59,920 nucleotides of DNA from Aalborgiella sp043775055 (GTDB lineage Bacteria; Pseudomonadota; Gammaproteobacteria; Burkholderiales; Burkholderiaceae_C). The DNA is taken from the NCBI GenBank assembly GCA_043775055.1, contig JAYVSU010000084.1:1-59920 (forward strand), read 5' to 3'. Every line of letters starts with the position of its first letter. Position 1 is the stretch's first letter. This document shows positions 16,068 to 24,968 of this stretch, piece by piece. A program made the position numbers and the translations under genes. Under the pieces are notes generated by a model. That model was given only the letters and a program-made list of their open reading frames with translations, did no database searches and had not been told where the DNA came from.

Positions 16068-16860
16068 ACTCTAAGCTGAGCAGAAGTTGCTGATTTTCAA
16101 AAAGATCAATGACCAAGGGTGAGATTGCGTTTGAGCATGCAATCGCTTGAAGTAAAGGAAGGCATCTGGCAGATGGAACATTTTTCCTCAAAGATTCTAA
16201 GTCTGAGCTAGGCATCGTCGATGCGAAACCGCTTCCCAATTTGAAACGGACTTTTACCAACGATGATTCTGTTCGGTGATCGTTTAAAACAAAAGCAACA
16301 CCCATATTGTGAGCAATGGGGCGAGCTGTGTGCAAAGGTTCTGGATAGGGCGTGTCATAGGCAACAAATAGGACAGGTGCCTTGGTCGTGAGAGATTGAG
16401 TTGCTGCTTCTAAAAAACCAGCACCAAAACTGGCGTCAAATGCGCAGATGCTGGTGCTAGCGGGCTTAGCTTGCAGCGCGATTCCCCAATACCCGGAAGG
16501 TGCATTGTGGACTGAATTGGTAAATTTTGTAGGTGAAATTAACCTATCTTCCTCGGCTAGTGCTTCGCAAATAGCGTGGCAATTGTCGCCATCTCCGCCT
16601 GAGGAGCTGAAAACTGACAGCAAATCGCTGGCACTGTAAGGACTAGTTGCGAGTGCATCCGTTGCGGTTGCAAGTGCTAATTTGACAGTTGTACCAACTC
16701 TGCGGCGTTCAGCAGCCGGTAAAAATTCAGATGGTGGAATAAGCGTTGGGCTTGGAATGTAGGACGACTCATCATTGAGTACAGATTTCCCCGTTTCCCA
16801 GTTGTTTAAACCAGGGCCGCAAAGTCCAATAGCATCTATGAAGATAATTGATTCAGCCAT
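16045..16860 (-). CDS. Ketosynthase-like chain-length factor (ApeC-like, nucleophile Cys absent)
   Basis: A 271-residue protein resembling the N-terminal half of ketosynthases (ketoacyl-synt_2 type). The region matching the nucleophile elbow reads ICAFDASFGAGFLEA, so the usual ACSSS cysteine is missing, and no HGT or GHxxGAAG histidine segment follows. Such truncated partners act as chain-length factors beside an active ketosynthase in aryl-polyene systems. ATG at 16860 (MAESIIFIDAIG) overlaps the KS stop by 8 bases; an upstream in-frame ATG at 16905 lies inside the KS gene and is less likely. Confidence 0.8.
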   Translation of the reverse strand: MAESIIFIDAIGLCGPGLNNWETGKSVLNDESSYIPSPTLIPPSEFLPAAERRRVGTTVKLALATATDALATSPYSASDLLSVFSSSGGDGDNCHAICEALAEEDRLISPTKFTNSVHNAPSGYWGIALQAKPASTSICAFDASFGAGFLEAATQSLTTKAPVLFVAYDTPYPEPLHTARPIAHNMGVAFVLNDHRTESSLVKVRFKLGSGFASTMPSSDLESLRKNVPSARCLPLLQAIACSNAISPLVIDLFENQQLLLSLEFGDALDK

Positions 16861-18046
16861 TGCGTTGCTCCAAAACAAGACTGCAATTTGAACCACCAAA
16901 TCCAAATGAATTGCTAATGACGGTTTTGGGCGACTGAGGTATATTTTTAAGCAAGTAATTGACGTTTAATTGTGGATCCACACTTTGCGTGTTAACTCCA
17001 CAGGGGAGCATGCCGTGTTCCATAGATATAGCACAAATAGCTGCTTCAACGATGCCTGCCGCACCCAAAGCATGGCCTGTGTGACCTTTGGTTGAGCTGC
17101 ATGGGGTTGTGGTCCCGAAAAGATTTTCGACGGCTATTGCTTCGGCCGCATCATTGCTTCGTGTCGCCGTTCCATGCAAGTTGATGTAGTCAATTTCTGA
17201 GGGTAATTTACCCGCCATATTTAATGCTTGCAACATTGCCGCATAAGCACCTGCACCTTGCGGATGAGGAGATGACATATGGTGTGCATCGCTGGATTCA
17301 CCAATACCAGTGATGGCAATACATCCACCCCGTTCGTTTGGTGAGCGTGATACTAACGCGAAACCAGCTGCTTCAGAAATTGAAATGCCCTTTCGGGTAG
17401 CACCAAATGGTTCACATCGTTCACTAGACAATAGTTCGAGTGAATTAAAACCATATAAGGTAGTTAAGCACAAGCTGTCAACGCCTCCAACAATGGCCGC
17501 ATCAATGAGGCCACTTGCCATCATACGGGCCGCATTGCCAAATACTTTTGCGCTTGAAGAGCAGGCCGTAGAAACAGAGAATGCTGGCCCCTCAAGGTCA
17601 AAATAGCTTCTCACAAAATCGGATACCGAATAGGTGTTGTGCGTCTGCGCATATTGAAAACTGTCGGGTAGACGGCCGGTGATTGGATTGCGTTGTCGAT
17701 ATGCAATTTCAGTACTCAGGATGCCTGACGTACTCGTGCCTAAAAAAACACCCACTCTATGCCTTCCATAGGCCTGAATTGCTCGCTGCACAGATTCGCT
17801 GAACTCATCTTGTTTTAGCGTTAGTTGAGCTAATTGGTTATTTCTACACAAAAAACTTGCTAGACGATCAGGCAGATTTTCATCTTCAAGATCGGCTATC
17901 TGTCCAATATAGGTGGGCAATTTAACAGTTTCAAATATGCAAGGCGCTAAACCCGATCGCTGTTCAATCAAAGCATTTAAATGTGCAAGTCTCCCCAATC
18001 CCAAGCAACTGGATAAGGTGTAATTGGAAAGGTATATGGGCTGCAT
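16853..18046 (-). CDS. Beta-ketoacyl-ACP synthase (aryl-polyene KS)
   Basis: A 397-residue condensing enzyme with a full catalytic triad: C162 in STACSSSAK, H291 in NLHGTATRSND and H325 in STKGHTGHALGAAG. It is expected to extend the aryl starter with malonyl-ACP units, and its immediate downstream neighbour, the CLF-like protein, is the likely partner. The C-terminus VISNSFGFGGSNCSLVL is typical. The methyltransferase lies 11 bases upstream. Confidence 0.93.
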   Translation of the reverse strand: MQPIYLSNYTLSSCLGLGRLAHLNALIEQRSGLAPCIFETVKLPTYIGQIADLEDENLPDRLASFLCRNNQLAQLTLKQDEFSESVQRAIQAYGRHRVGVFLGTSTSGILSTEIAYRQRNPITGRLPDSFQYAQTHNTYSVSDFVRSYFDLEGPAFSVSTACSSSAKVFGNAARMMASGLIDAAIVGGVDSLCLTTLYGFNSLELLSSERCEPFGATRKGISISEAAGFALVSRSPNERGGCIAITGIGESSDAHHMSSPHPQGAGAYAAMLQALNMAGKLPSEIDYINLHGTATRSNDAAEAIAVENLFGTTTPCSSTKGHTGHALGAAGIVEAAICAISMEHGMLPCGVNTQSVDPQLNVNYLLKNIPQSPKTVISNSFGFGGSNCSLVLEQRNG

Positions 18047-18057
18047 TTGAAGAAGAG

Positions 18058-18783
18058 TTAAGTTGGCTGGATTAATCGAGCAGTTAACAATACGTTGGCA
18101 AAAGGTGTGCCTTTGCTCATTGGTTTTGTGTCAATTACAAAGCCGATATTTGTTAATATAGTTTCCCACTCCTTGAGTGGCCTGCAATATAGACGGGACA
18201 GGCTATGACCACGCGCCAAAGTGACAATAGCATCTACCCAATTGCTAATTTTGAATCCGATGCCACCATCAGCATCACCAATCCGTAATATCAACAACCC
18301 ATTGGGACTTAGCGCATCTTTAAGGCGCAGTAAAACGTCTTCTTGGGCGGCATAGGGCACATAATGCAAAACATCCAATATGACAGCAACATCGGCTTTT
18401 GCAAATGCAGTCGTACACATGTCACCTTGTGTGAATGCAAATCTTTCTTGATGCTGGTTTAAGGCCTGTTCTGCGCGTTGAATATCCGCAGGCATCAGTT
18501 CAATGCCTAAGACACTTACAGCAAGAGGTGCTGGCGACCAGTGGTTTGGCCAATCAGAACGAGATGCCATGGATTCAGCCGCCAAAAGCCAAGAGGACAG
18601 AAGTCCTTGACCGCAGCCAATATCAAGAATGTGATCCTCAGATTGGATGAGGCCACGCATTAATATTTCTTTGAAAACGGGATCGCCACCAAGTTTTCCC
18701 TTTGCAAAATGACTGGCAAATTTTCCGGCTGACGAATAAGGGGCGACCGCTAACTTTAAGAGTCGTGTTTCGAATGCATTCAT
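18058..18783 (-). CDS. SAM-dependent methyltransferase of the polyene cluster
   Basis: A 241-residue class I methyltransferase with motif I ILDIGCGQGLLS, an acidic ELMPADI after strand 2 and ILDVLHYVPYAAQ at strand 4. It may methylate the aromatic head group or a hydroxyl, as proposed for other aryl polyenes; the site is unknown. Overall layout resembles the methyltransferase at 6572-7231. It lies between the deacetylase and the KS in the leftward operon. Confidence 0.85.
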   Translation of the reverse strand: MNAFETRLLKLAVAPYSSAGKFASHFAKGKLGGDPVFKEILMRGLIQSEDHILDIGCGQGLLSSWLLAAESMASRSDWPNHWSPAPLAVSVLGIELMPADIQRAEQALNQHQERFAFTQGDMCTTAFAKADVAVILDVLHYVPYAAQEDVLLRLKDALSPNGLLILRIGDADGGIGFKISNWVDAIVTLARGHSLSRLYCRPLKEWETILTNIGFVIDTKPMSKGTPFANVLLTARLIQPT

Positions 18784-18816
18784 TAACAGGAATTTTTTGT
18801 GGTGGTTGAGGATTCA

Positions 18817-19608
18817 TTAGAGGGAGACCGGCCGCAAATTCAAGTTATGCAGAATAGTCAACAGCTTCGGAAGTACTTCTAAGATGACGGGCTGATTCTG
18901 CAATGTTATGGCACAGTGGTTGTCGTGCAGTAGCAAAATATCACCAGCTGACAAATTGCTTACTAGCCGCCGCAAGACGACCGCAGGGTCGCGCGTCGCC
19001 GTATCGAAGCCTCTCCTTGTCCAGCTCACCAATTTTAAATTTAGATTTTGCAGAACCGGATCAAGGAGTGGGCTGCGAAGCCCAGCAGGCGCGCGAAAAT
19101 ACTTTGGCATATAGCCTGTGGTTTGAAAGATGGTTTTTTGAGCTGCAGATAGTTCGTGTTCTAAACCATTTATCCCCAAGAACGAAAAACGATGTGGATG
19201 TCTATAACTGTGATTTTCAATGCTGTGGCCTCTTGCAATTATTTCTCGAGCCAATTGAGGATTGGCTTCTACGGCTGTGCCAATGCAAAAAAAACTCGCT
19301 TTAGCATTAAAGGTATCTAGAATATCAAGTACAAATGGTGTTACTGCAGGATTGGGGCCGTCGTCAATTGTGATGACTACATGGTTAACTTGGTTTTTTT
19401 GCACTGGCATTCGGAGCATGTTCTCCCCAAGCAGCGTACTTCTTGGCCAGAGACCAGCAGCAATTAATACCGCATGGTTTGCAACAAGGGCGCCTAAGAC
19501 CCAATGCCAAGAAACCCCGGCGCTCAATGCTAAGAGCGCTCCAATATGGGCCGCTACAGAGGTTTTGATGGCCAGTGATGGCTTCCAGGATAAATTCATA
19601 TTTTTCAC
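18817..19608 (-). CDS. Membrane-anchored polysaccharide deacetylase (NodB-like)
   Basis: A 263-residue protein with two N-terminal hydrophobic helices (about 14-55) and a NodB homology domain: ITIDDGPNP (D82-D83), metal ligands H133 and H137 in ENHSYRHP, RAPAGLRSP and LLLHDNH. The catalytic residues look intact, so it probably removes N- or O-acetyl groups. A carbohydrate deacetylase is not a core polyene enzyme; with the GT2 at 9653 it suggests a sugar-bearing product. Its start overlaps the end of the exporter gene by 4 bases. Confidence 0.88.
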   Translation of the reverse strand: MKNMNLSWKPSLAIKTSVAAHIGALLALSAGVSWHWVLGALVANHAVLIAAGLWPRSTLLGENMLRMPVQKNQVNHVVITIDDGPNPAVTPFVLDILDTFNAKASFFCIGTAVEANPQLAREIIARGHSIENHSYRHPHRFSFLGINGLEHELSAAQKTIFQTTGYMPKYFRAPAGLRSPLLDPVLQNLNLKLVSWTRRGFDTATRDPAVVLRRLVSNLSAGDILLLHDNHCAITLQNQPVILEVLPKLLTILHNLNLRPVSL

Positions 19609-22055
19609 TGGACTAGATCTGGTTTAATTTGAGATGATTTATTTATAGAGCTGGCTGCAAATATGGCAGAGAAAAGCAAAGCTAAAAAAGTTCCTAAGCC
19701 GACCGTAAGGCCAATCGCGTTCATCACCGGGACGGAAGAGAAAGCTAACAAGCCAAATCCTAAGACGGTACTTAAATTGGCATAAAACATAGAGCACAAT
19801 ATGTTTTGGTCTTCATGGTTTTCCAGTTCAGTTTGATAGTGGGTGGCACGTTGATCGAAAAACAAGGCATAGTTAGAACCTATGGCAATGATTAACAGCA
19901 AGCCAACAAGATGAAGTAAATTTAAGCTGCCATTCTTCAAGAAAATAGTCGTAGCTACTATGGAAACAGAAGATAAAAGTGGAAGGATAACGCGTGCAAC
20001 TCGCTGCCACGAACGCAGAACGGCAAGCAGCAAGCCAATGATGCAGACAAAACCTGCCATCGTGAGCAAGATGGCTTCTTTTAAATAGGCGCTGTACAAA
20101 TTACCCGCTTCTGCTTTCAACGCCACAACATGAATGATGGTGTCTTTCGGAGTTTGGATGTCTTTTAAAGCGTCACGAATGGCTTGAACGTCCATCAGTG
20201 GAGTTGTTACTTTGCTGTCTGGTGCTTGCACAGCAATTAGAGCCGTCCATTCCTTGGGTGATTTAGCATTTTCTGTCAGCAAAGAGTCAATGCCAAAAGC
20301 CAAAGAGGTTTCAAGAAAATCTGAGCGGCGTAAGAATGCATTGTTTTTTGCTTGCGAGACATCTTTAAAAAAATCGTGTAATTTGTCAATTTTGATGGGC
20401 AAATCTTTCAAAGCAATGGACATTCTTTGTCGTAATTCTTGTTCTTCCGGAATATTTGATTTTCTCAATTGTTGCATTGCTAGACTTGGCAAATAGGTTG
20501 ATGGCGCTTGAAAGCTATTGAGCTTGCCTGCGGTCACCAATTTGTTGAATTCCACAGTAACTTGTTCGCTTGTCTGTAAGGCACTTTCAATATCAGGCGC
20601 TTTGATGACCACTAACATGCTTGTATCAAGTGCACTTAAATCAGCACGCAGTTCTGCATCTAGTTTTTGCGCGGATGCTGAGACAGGGCTTAAGCCACCC
20701 AGTTCAGTGCTCCATAGGTTTGAAAAATTCAAACCTATGATGAAAACTGCCGTTATGGTAATGATGGTAGCCAATACTTTAAAGTTTTGCAATTTTCCTA
20801 CACTGTGGGCGAGGATGACGCCAATTTTTTTAGATGGACGGACTTGAAACCCAGTGGGCAAAAGTGAAGGGAGAACGTATTTAGTAACAATAGCGGCGAC
20901 GAGAATACCTGAAATCGAAAATAATCCTAATTGAGCGAGTCCAGTAAAGTCAGACAAAAGCAGCGTGCTGAAACCAAAAATTGAGGTTAATACCCCTAAA
21001 CGTATCGTAGACCAGAATGTTGAGGGATGCGATTTATGCCCGGTTGATGTTGAGTTCGCAAGTGCAGTAGGCGTGTATTGAACAAAAAGGTAAATAGCAT
21101 AGTCAACGGCTTCTCCAATGAGTGTTACGCCAAAGCCAAGCGTCATTCCATGAACAGAAGGAAATCCTATGGCGACTGCTGCAATGCCGGCTATCGCGCC
21201 GGTTACAACTGGAATTACGCCCAATAGCAACGTGGTGAATGAGCGGTATATAAGCCATAGAAGACTCAATACTAGGATTGTTCCAATTAAAGATAATTTG
21301 GCCGCTTCAGTCTTGATGGAGTCACGTGCTTGTACTGCAAAAGTGCTGGGGCCAGAAAATTTTAAAATCGCTTTGCTTGCATTTGATTCTATTGTTGCCT
21401 GCGCTTGAGAAAAACTACCGGTGATTGCGCTATGTGCTGCTTGCTGTGCATCAAGGTCTGTGCCTTGCGCACTTGTTTGTAAAAGCAGTAAGGCTCTGCT
21501 TTGATTGGAGTTCATCCAAACGCCATCAATCATTGCGGGTTGCGATGCAGGAATAACGCGCTTGATAACCTCTAAAGATTCACCAGTTGGGTCTCTGTTC
21601 AATAAGGATTTGGTGAATAAGCCAGTTGAGCTACTAATTTCAAAAAGAGTTTCTTGCATCGCATTTCGCAGGCCTTCGATGCTCATATGGCCAGGCTCAC
21701 TCATTGCCGGACTCAATATGAAACGATTGTCAAACAATAAGGTTTGATCTTTTGCCGCTGACTTAGATTGCCCATTCAGGACAATAGAAAAATCTGTACC
21801 AGATCGTAAGCTGTTACCCATTGATGCAGACATTTTCGCAAGTTCATTTGGTGATACACCCTCTATGCCGACGACTATGATTCGAGAGGCAAATCCATCA
21901 CTGATTTGGTCAATTAAAATTTGCTGTCTTGGTGTGGGATGACGTGGTAAAAATGCCGACATGTCAGCGGTAAAATCTGCTCGATTGACGATAAAACTGC
22001 ACAGCAGCAAGAAAAGTAGCCAGCCTACAACAGCTGGGGTAAGAAATTTTTTCAT
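19605..22055 (-). CDS. MMPL/RND-family exporter (ApeM/XanF-like)
   Basis: An 816-residue inner-membrane transporter of two similar halves, each with one helix, a large periplasmic domain and a group of five helices. TLGFGVTLIGEAVDYAIYLF and LLIIAIGSNYALFFDQRAT are the matching cores with acidic residues in the membrane. MMPL proteins of this kind accompany xanthomonadin and aryl-polyene genes and are thought to flip or export the lipid-linked pigment. It is the first gene of a leftward operon, divergent from the halogenase-like gene. Confidence 0.9.
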   Translation of the reverse strand: MKKFLTPAVVGWLLFLLLCSFIVNRADFTADMSAFLPRHPTPRQQILIDQISDGFASRIIVVGIEGVSPNELAKMSASMGNSLRSGTDFSIVLNGQSKSAAKDQTLLFDNRFILSPAMSEPGHMSIEGLRNAMQETLFEISSSTGLFTKSLLNRDPTGESLEVIKRVIPASQPAMIDGVWMNSNQSRALLLLQTSAQGTDLDAQQAAHSAITGSFSQAQATIESNASKAILKFSGPSTFAVQARDSIKTEAAKLSLIGTILVLSLLWLIYRSFTTLLLGVIPVVTGAIAGIAAVAIGFPSVHGMTLGFGVTLIGEAVDYAIYLFVQYTPTALANSTSTGHKSHPSTFWSTIRLGVLTSIFGFSTLLLSDFTGLAQLGLFSISGILVAAIVTKYVLPSLLPTGFQVRPSKKIGVILAHSVGKLQNFKVLATIITITAVFIIGLNFSNLWSTELGGLSPVSASAQKLDAELRADLSALDTSMLVVIKAPDIESALQTSEQVTVEFNKLVTAGKLNSFQAPSTYLPSLAMQQLRKSNIPEEQELRQRMSIALKDLPIKIDKLHDFFKDVSQAKNNAFLRRSDFLETSLAFGIDSLLTENAKSPKEWTALIAVQAPDSKVTTPLMDVQAIRDALKDIQTPKDTIIHVVALKAEAGNLYSAYLKEAILLTMAGFVCIIGLLLAVLRSWQRVARVILPLLSSVSIVATTIFLKNGSLNLLHLVGLLLIIAIGSNYALFFDQRATHYQTELENHEDQNILCSMFYANLSTVLGFGLLAFSSVPVMNAIGLTVGLGTFLALLFSAIFAASSINKSSQIKPDLVQ

Positions 22056-22243
22056 ATCAAATGAGTGCTATTCTGCAGAAAGTACGTATCGTTTTTAGTT
22101 TTTTTTTTGATGAGTTTGTCCAGCAAGCAAGTTGCATAACGTATGCAGAATGTAAAAATTACCTAGAAAATACAAAATATGGTGCGTTCGTGCCTGTATT
22201 TTAGGGCGATTAAAACTATATTGGATGAATAGCAAAGCAAAAC
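22056..22243. promoter_or_regulatory. Divergent promoter region between the exporter and halogenase operons
   Basis: This AT-rich gap of 188 bases separates two outward-facing operons and must hold both promoters. It contains a nine-base T-tract (about 22101-22109) and the short inverted repeat TGCATA-ACG-TATGCA at 22133-22147, which has the geometry of an operator. No regulator gene lies in the cluster, so a factor acting here would be encoded elsewhere. The -10/-35 elements cannot be assigned with confidence. Confidence 0.4.
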
Positions 22244-23881
22244 ATGGTAATTCAAAATTATTCTGATGTCGTCATCATGGGTGGGGGGTTAGCAGGTCTG
22301 ACATTGGCGTTGCAACTCAAGCAAAGAATGCCTTCGTTAGGGGTTGTCGTGATAGAGCGTCGCAAACACCCTGTTCCTGTGGCTGCTCATAAAGTGGGGG
22401 AATCATCGGTTGAGATTGGTGCTCATTATTTTGAGCATATTTTGGGGCTTAAGAGCCATCTTAACGATGAGCAACTCAAAAAATTTGGTTTTCGATTCTT
22501 TTTTTCTGATGGTCGCCGTGACTTGGATGCGGTCACCGAGCTAGGTGCTAGCAGAGTTTTACCAACAGTCAGTTACCAACTTGATCGTGGCATTTTCGAG
22601 AATGAATTAGCAAAAATTGCGGCTGACAGAGGCATCCAATTTATAGATGCCGCTGTGATTCGATCGTTTGAGCTATCTGACAAACAAGAGAATCATCAAA
22701 TTAAATTTGATGCAGATGGCCAAACCCATTTGATGACATCACGTTGGTTGTGTGATGCAACTGGTCGTGCTGGACTGATTAAGAGAAAGCAAGGGCTGGA
22801 GAAACTCAATGGACACGATGCAAACGCAGTATGGTTTCGAATAGCAGAACGCATAGATGTCAATGATTGGTCGACAAATGAAACTTGGTTAGATAGGTGC
22901 ACCCCAAGAAACCGGTGGTTATCTACAAATCATTTGGTGGGGGAGGGGTATTGGGTATGGTTGATACCGCTGTCATCAGGCTCTCATTCTGTAGGCATTG
23001 TGGCGGATGCCAGCTTGCATCCTTTGGAGAAATTGAACACGTTTGACAAAGCCATGGTGTGGTTTGAAACGCATCAGCCCAAGCTTTTTGATGAACTGAA
23101 TACGCGCCGCGAGTTGCTCCAAGATTTTGCTTACTTTAAAAGATTTTCTTATGGCTGTAAAAAAGTCTTTTCAGGACTGAATCGTTGGGCAGTTACCGGA
23201 GAGGCTGGTGTTTTCGTGGATCCTTTCTATTCACCTGGAAGTGATTTCATTGCTATTTCAAATACGTATATAACCGAGTTAATTGAAATAGATCAATCGA
23301 ATGGCGCAACCTCCATGATTGCGGATATATACGAGCAAATTTATTTTTCGCTGTATGAAAACATGCTTACGCTGTACGAAAAGCAATACCCTATATTTGG
23401 CGATCCTGAAGTCTTGCCTGTCAAAGTGATGTGGGATTACACATACTACTGGGGCGTCATGTGTCAGTTATTTTTCCAGAACAAGTTGGTGGATGTGAGT
23501 TGCATGGCAAGGATGCAAACTAAGTTGGCGGCCATACAAAATATCAATGCTGAAATGCAAATATATTTGCGAGCTTGGAGTTTGGTTAGCGAGAAAAAAA
23601 ATCCTGCACAAATGCTTGATCAAGCCAGTCTGCCATGGTTTTATCAGTTAAATAAAGAGTTGCGAGATGAGTTAACGGATTCGGAATTTGACAAGCGGAT
23701 AGATAAACAACTGCAACAACTCAATGAACTTGCTGCAGAGATTGTTGTAAACGCCACCAGGTCTTACCCAGCGCTTGATTCGCAAGCCTTGGTTGCTCTC
23801 ATTGATGCGAACGCATTCTCGCAAGCTCAGCAAAGTGAAAATAAATTTTTATTTCCTGAACTCGCAGAGTTGAATGAATGA
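22244..23881 (+). CDS. Flavin-dependent halogenase-like oxidoreductase
   Basis: A 545-residue FAD enzyme. The dinucleotide-binding GxGxxG is GGGLAG (13-18); KVGESS follows at 50-55. The flavin-dependent halogenase signature WxWxIP is present as WVWLIP (237-242). FVDPFYSPGS (324-333) matches the FxxPxxSxG segment of phenol-acting halogenases, and KKFGFRFFF (79-87) lies where the chloramine-forming lysine is expected. Xanthomonadins are brominated aryl polyenes whose cluster includes a halogenase, so a ring-halogenating role is plausible. The C-terminal ~170 residues are helical and without a motif I recognise. No flavin reductase lies nearby. The downstream acyltransferase gene overlaps its end by 8 bases. 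Confidence 0.85.
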   Translation: MVIQNYSDVVIMGGGLAGLTLALQLKQRMPSLGVVVIERRKHPVPVAAHKVGESSVEIGAHYFEHILGLKSHLNDEQLKKFGFRFFFSDGRRDLDAVTELGASRVLPTVSYQLDRGIFENELAKIAADRGIQFIDAAVIRSFELSDKQENHQIKFDADGQTHLMTSRWLCDATGRAGLIKRKQGLEKLNGHDANAVWFRIAERIDVNDWSTNETWLDRCTPRNRWLSTNHLVGEGYWVWLIPLSSGSHSVGIVADASLHPLEKLNTFDKAMVWFETHQPKLFDELNTRRELLQDFAYFKRFSYGCKKVFSGLNRWAVTGEAGVFVDPFYSPGSDFIAISNTYITELIEIDQSNGATSMIADIYEQIYFSLYENMLTLYEKQYPIFGDPEVLPVKVMWDYTYYWGVMCQLFFQNKLVDVSCMARMQTKLAAIQNINAEMQIYLRAWSLVSEKKNPAQMLDQASLPWFYQLNKELRDELTDSEFDKRIDKQLQQLNELAAEIVVNATRSYPALDSQALVALIDANAFSQAQQSENKFLFPELAELNE

Positions 23882-24644
23882 TCGCGTGAGTCTCATAACT
23901 TGGTCGGCGCTACGATTCTTGCGCACCTGTTATGAGTATGTTGCAATGTTCTTTGGCTTGGCTACACTTTGGTGGATATGTGTGTTGGGTTTGCCTGCAG
24001 CCTTGATGTTGATGTGTTTGCCACAAAAATGGCGGACTCCAATGGGTCGAAGGTTGATCGCGTTTGGTTTTACACTTTATTTGCTTTTTCTTAGGGTATT
24101 TTGTTGTGTTCGACTCAACCATTCCGCGCTTGATACGCTCAAGAACGAGCGTTCATTGATTATTGTTGCCAATCATCCTTCGTTGCTAGATGCGGTAATT
24201 CTGTTGTCAAAATTACCGCATGCGACTTGCGTCATGAAAGCAAGTTTGCGTAAAAATTGGCTATTTGCTTCGATGTCGAGATTGTCTGGTTACATCACAA
24301 ATGAAGACCCGATGCGGCTTGTCAAGCAAGCTTGTGTCGCGTTGGAAAATGGCGGTCAATTGTTGATCTTCCCAGAGGGGACGAGGACTCTAGAGGATGT
24401 CATCAACCCATTTAGCCAGATGACGGCCATGATTGCTGTGCGTGCGCAGACAGATATTCAAGCAGTATTTATTCATTTCAGCACGTCTTATTTGGGTAAG
24501 CGTGATTCTTTATTTCAAAAACCGACCCTCCCTTTGCGTATAGATCTGCAATTGGGGCAGAGATTTCCGTGCACTGTTACCAGTATTGGCTTGACTGAGA
24601 GACTAGAATCCTATTACCGAGGGCATTTAAAAAAAAGCTCATAG
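23874..24644 (+). CDS. PlsC-type 1-acylglycerol-phosphate acyltransferase-like protein
   Basis: A 256-residue membrane-bound acyltransferase with two N-terminal helices. The HX4D motif is NHPSLLDAV, the substrate-binding stretch is FPEGTRT, and MRKNW-like MKASLRKNWLF precedes it. The cluster thus carries both a PlsC-like and an LpxL-like acyltransferase, as do known aryl-polyene clusters, where such enzymes are proposed to esterify the polyene acyl group to a lipid. It overlaps the halogenase-like gene. Confidence 0.87.
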   Translation: MNDRVSLITWSALRFLRTCYEYVAMFFGLATLWWICVLGLPAALMLMCLPQKWRTPMGRRLIAFGFTLYLLFLRVFCCVRLNHSALDTLKNERSLIIVANHPSLLDAVILLSKLPHATCVMKASLRKNWLFASMSRLSGYITNEDPMRLVKQACVALENGGQLLIFPEGTRTLEDVINPFSQMTAMIAVRAQTDIQAVFIHFSTSYLGKRDSLFQKPTLPLRIDLQLGQRFPCTVTSIGLTERLESYYRGHLKKSS

Positions 24645-24679
24645 TTTGCTAGTAAATGTTGAATTTAGTGGAGTGTCCC

Positions 24680-24964
24680 ATGTTGCGTCAGTTGATTGAT
24701 AACTTTTTATTGACAAGGACCGATGTATCTCCGGAAAAGTTAGCCGATCCAACTGTCAAAATGGCTGATTTAGGTGTTGATTCGTTGGCAATTGTCGAGA
24801 TGCTCTTTGAAGTCGAAGACCAGTATGGCATTCATATCGCAGATGTCATGCAATTCCAAAAAATGACTTTAAACGAAGTTGTGGCCCATATGGAGCAAAT
24901 CGTTCGTGATAAAAATGATGGGCAACTTGTAAGTTTGTCGCATACCGATAAAACGACAGGCTAA
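24680..24964 (+). CDS. Acyl carrier protein, second copy in the cluster
   Basis: A 94-residue ACP with the attachment serine S35 in LGVDSLAIVEML. I choose ATG at 24680 because GTGGAG lies about six bases upstream; ATG at 24656 would add eight residues. It precedes the second KS by 4 bases and may serve that enzyme in particular. Confidence 0.9.
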   Translation: MLRQLIDNFLLTRTDVSPEKLADPTVKMADLGVDSLAIVEMLFEVEDQYGIHIADVMQFQKMTLNEVVAHMEQIVRDKNDGQLVSLSHTDKTTG

Positions 24965-24968
24965 ATCG

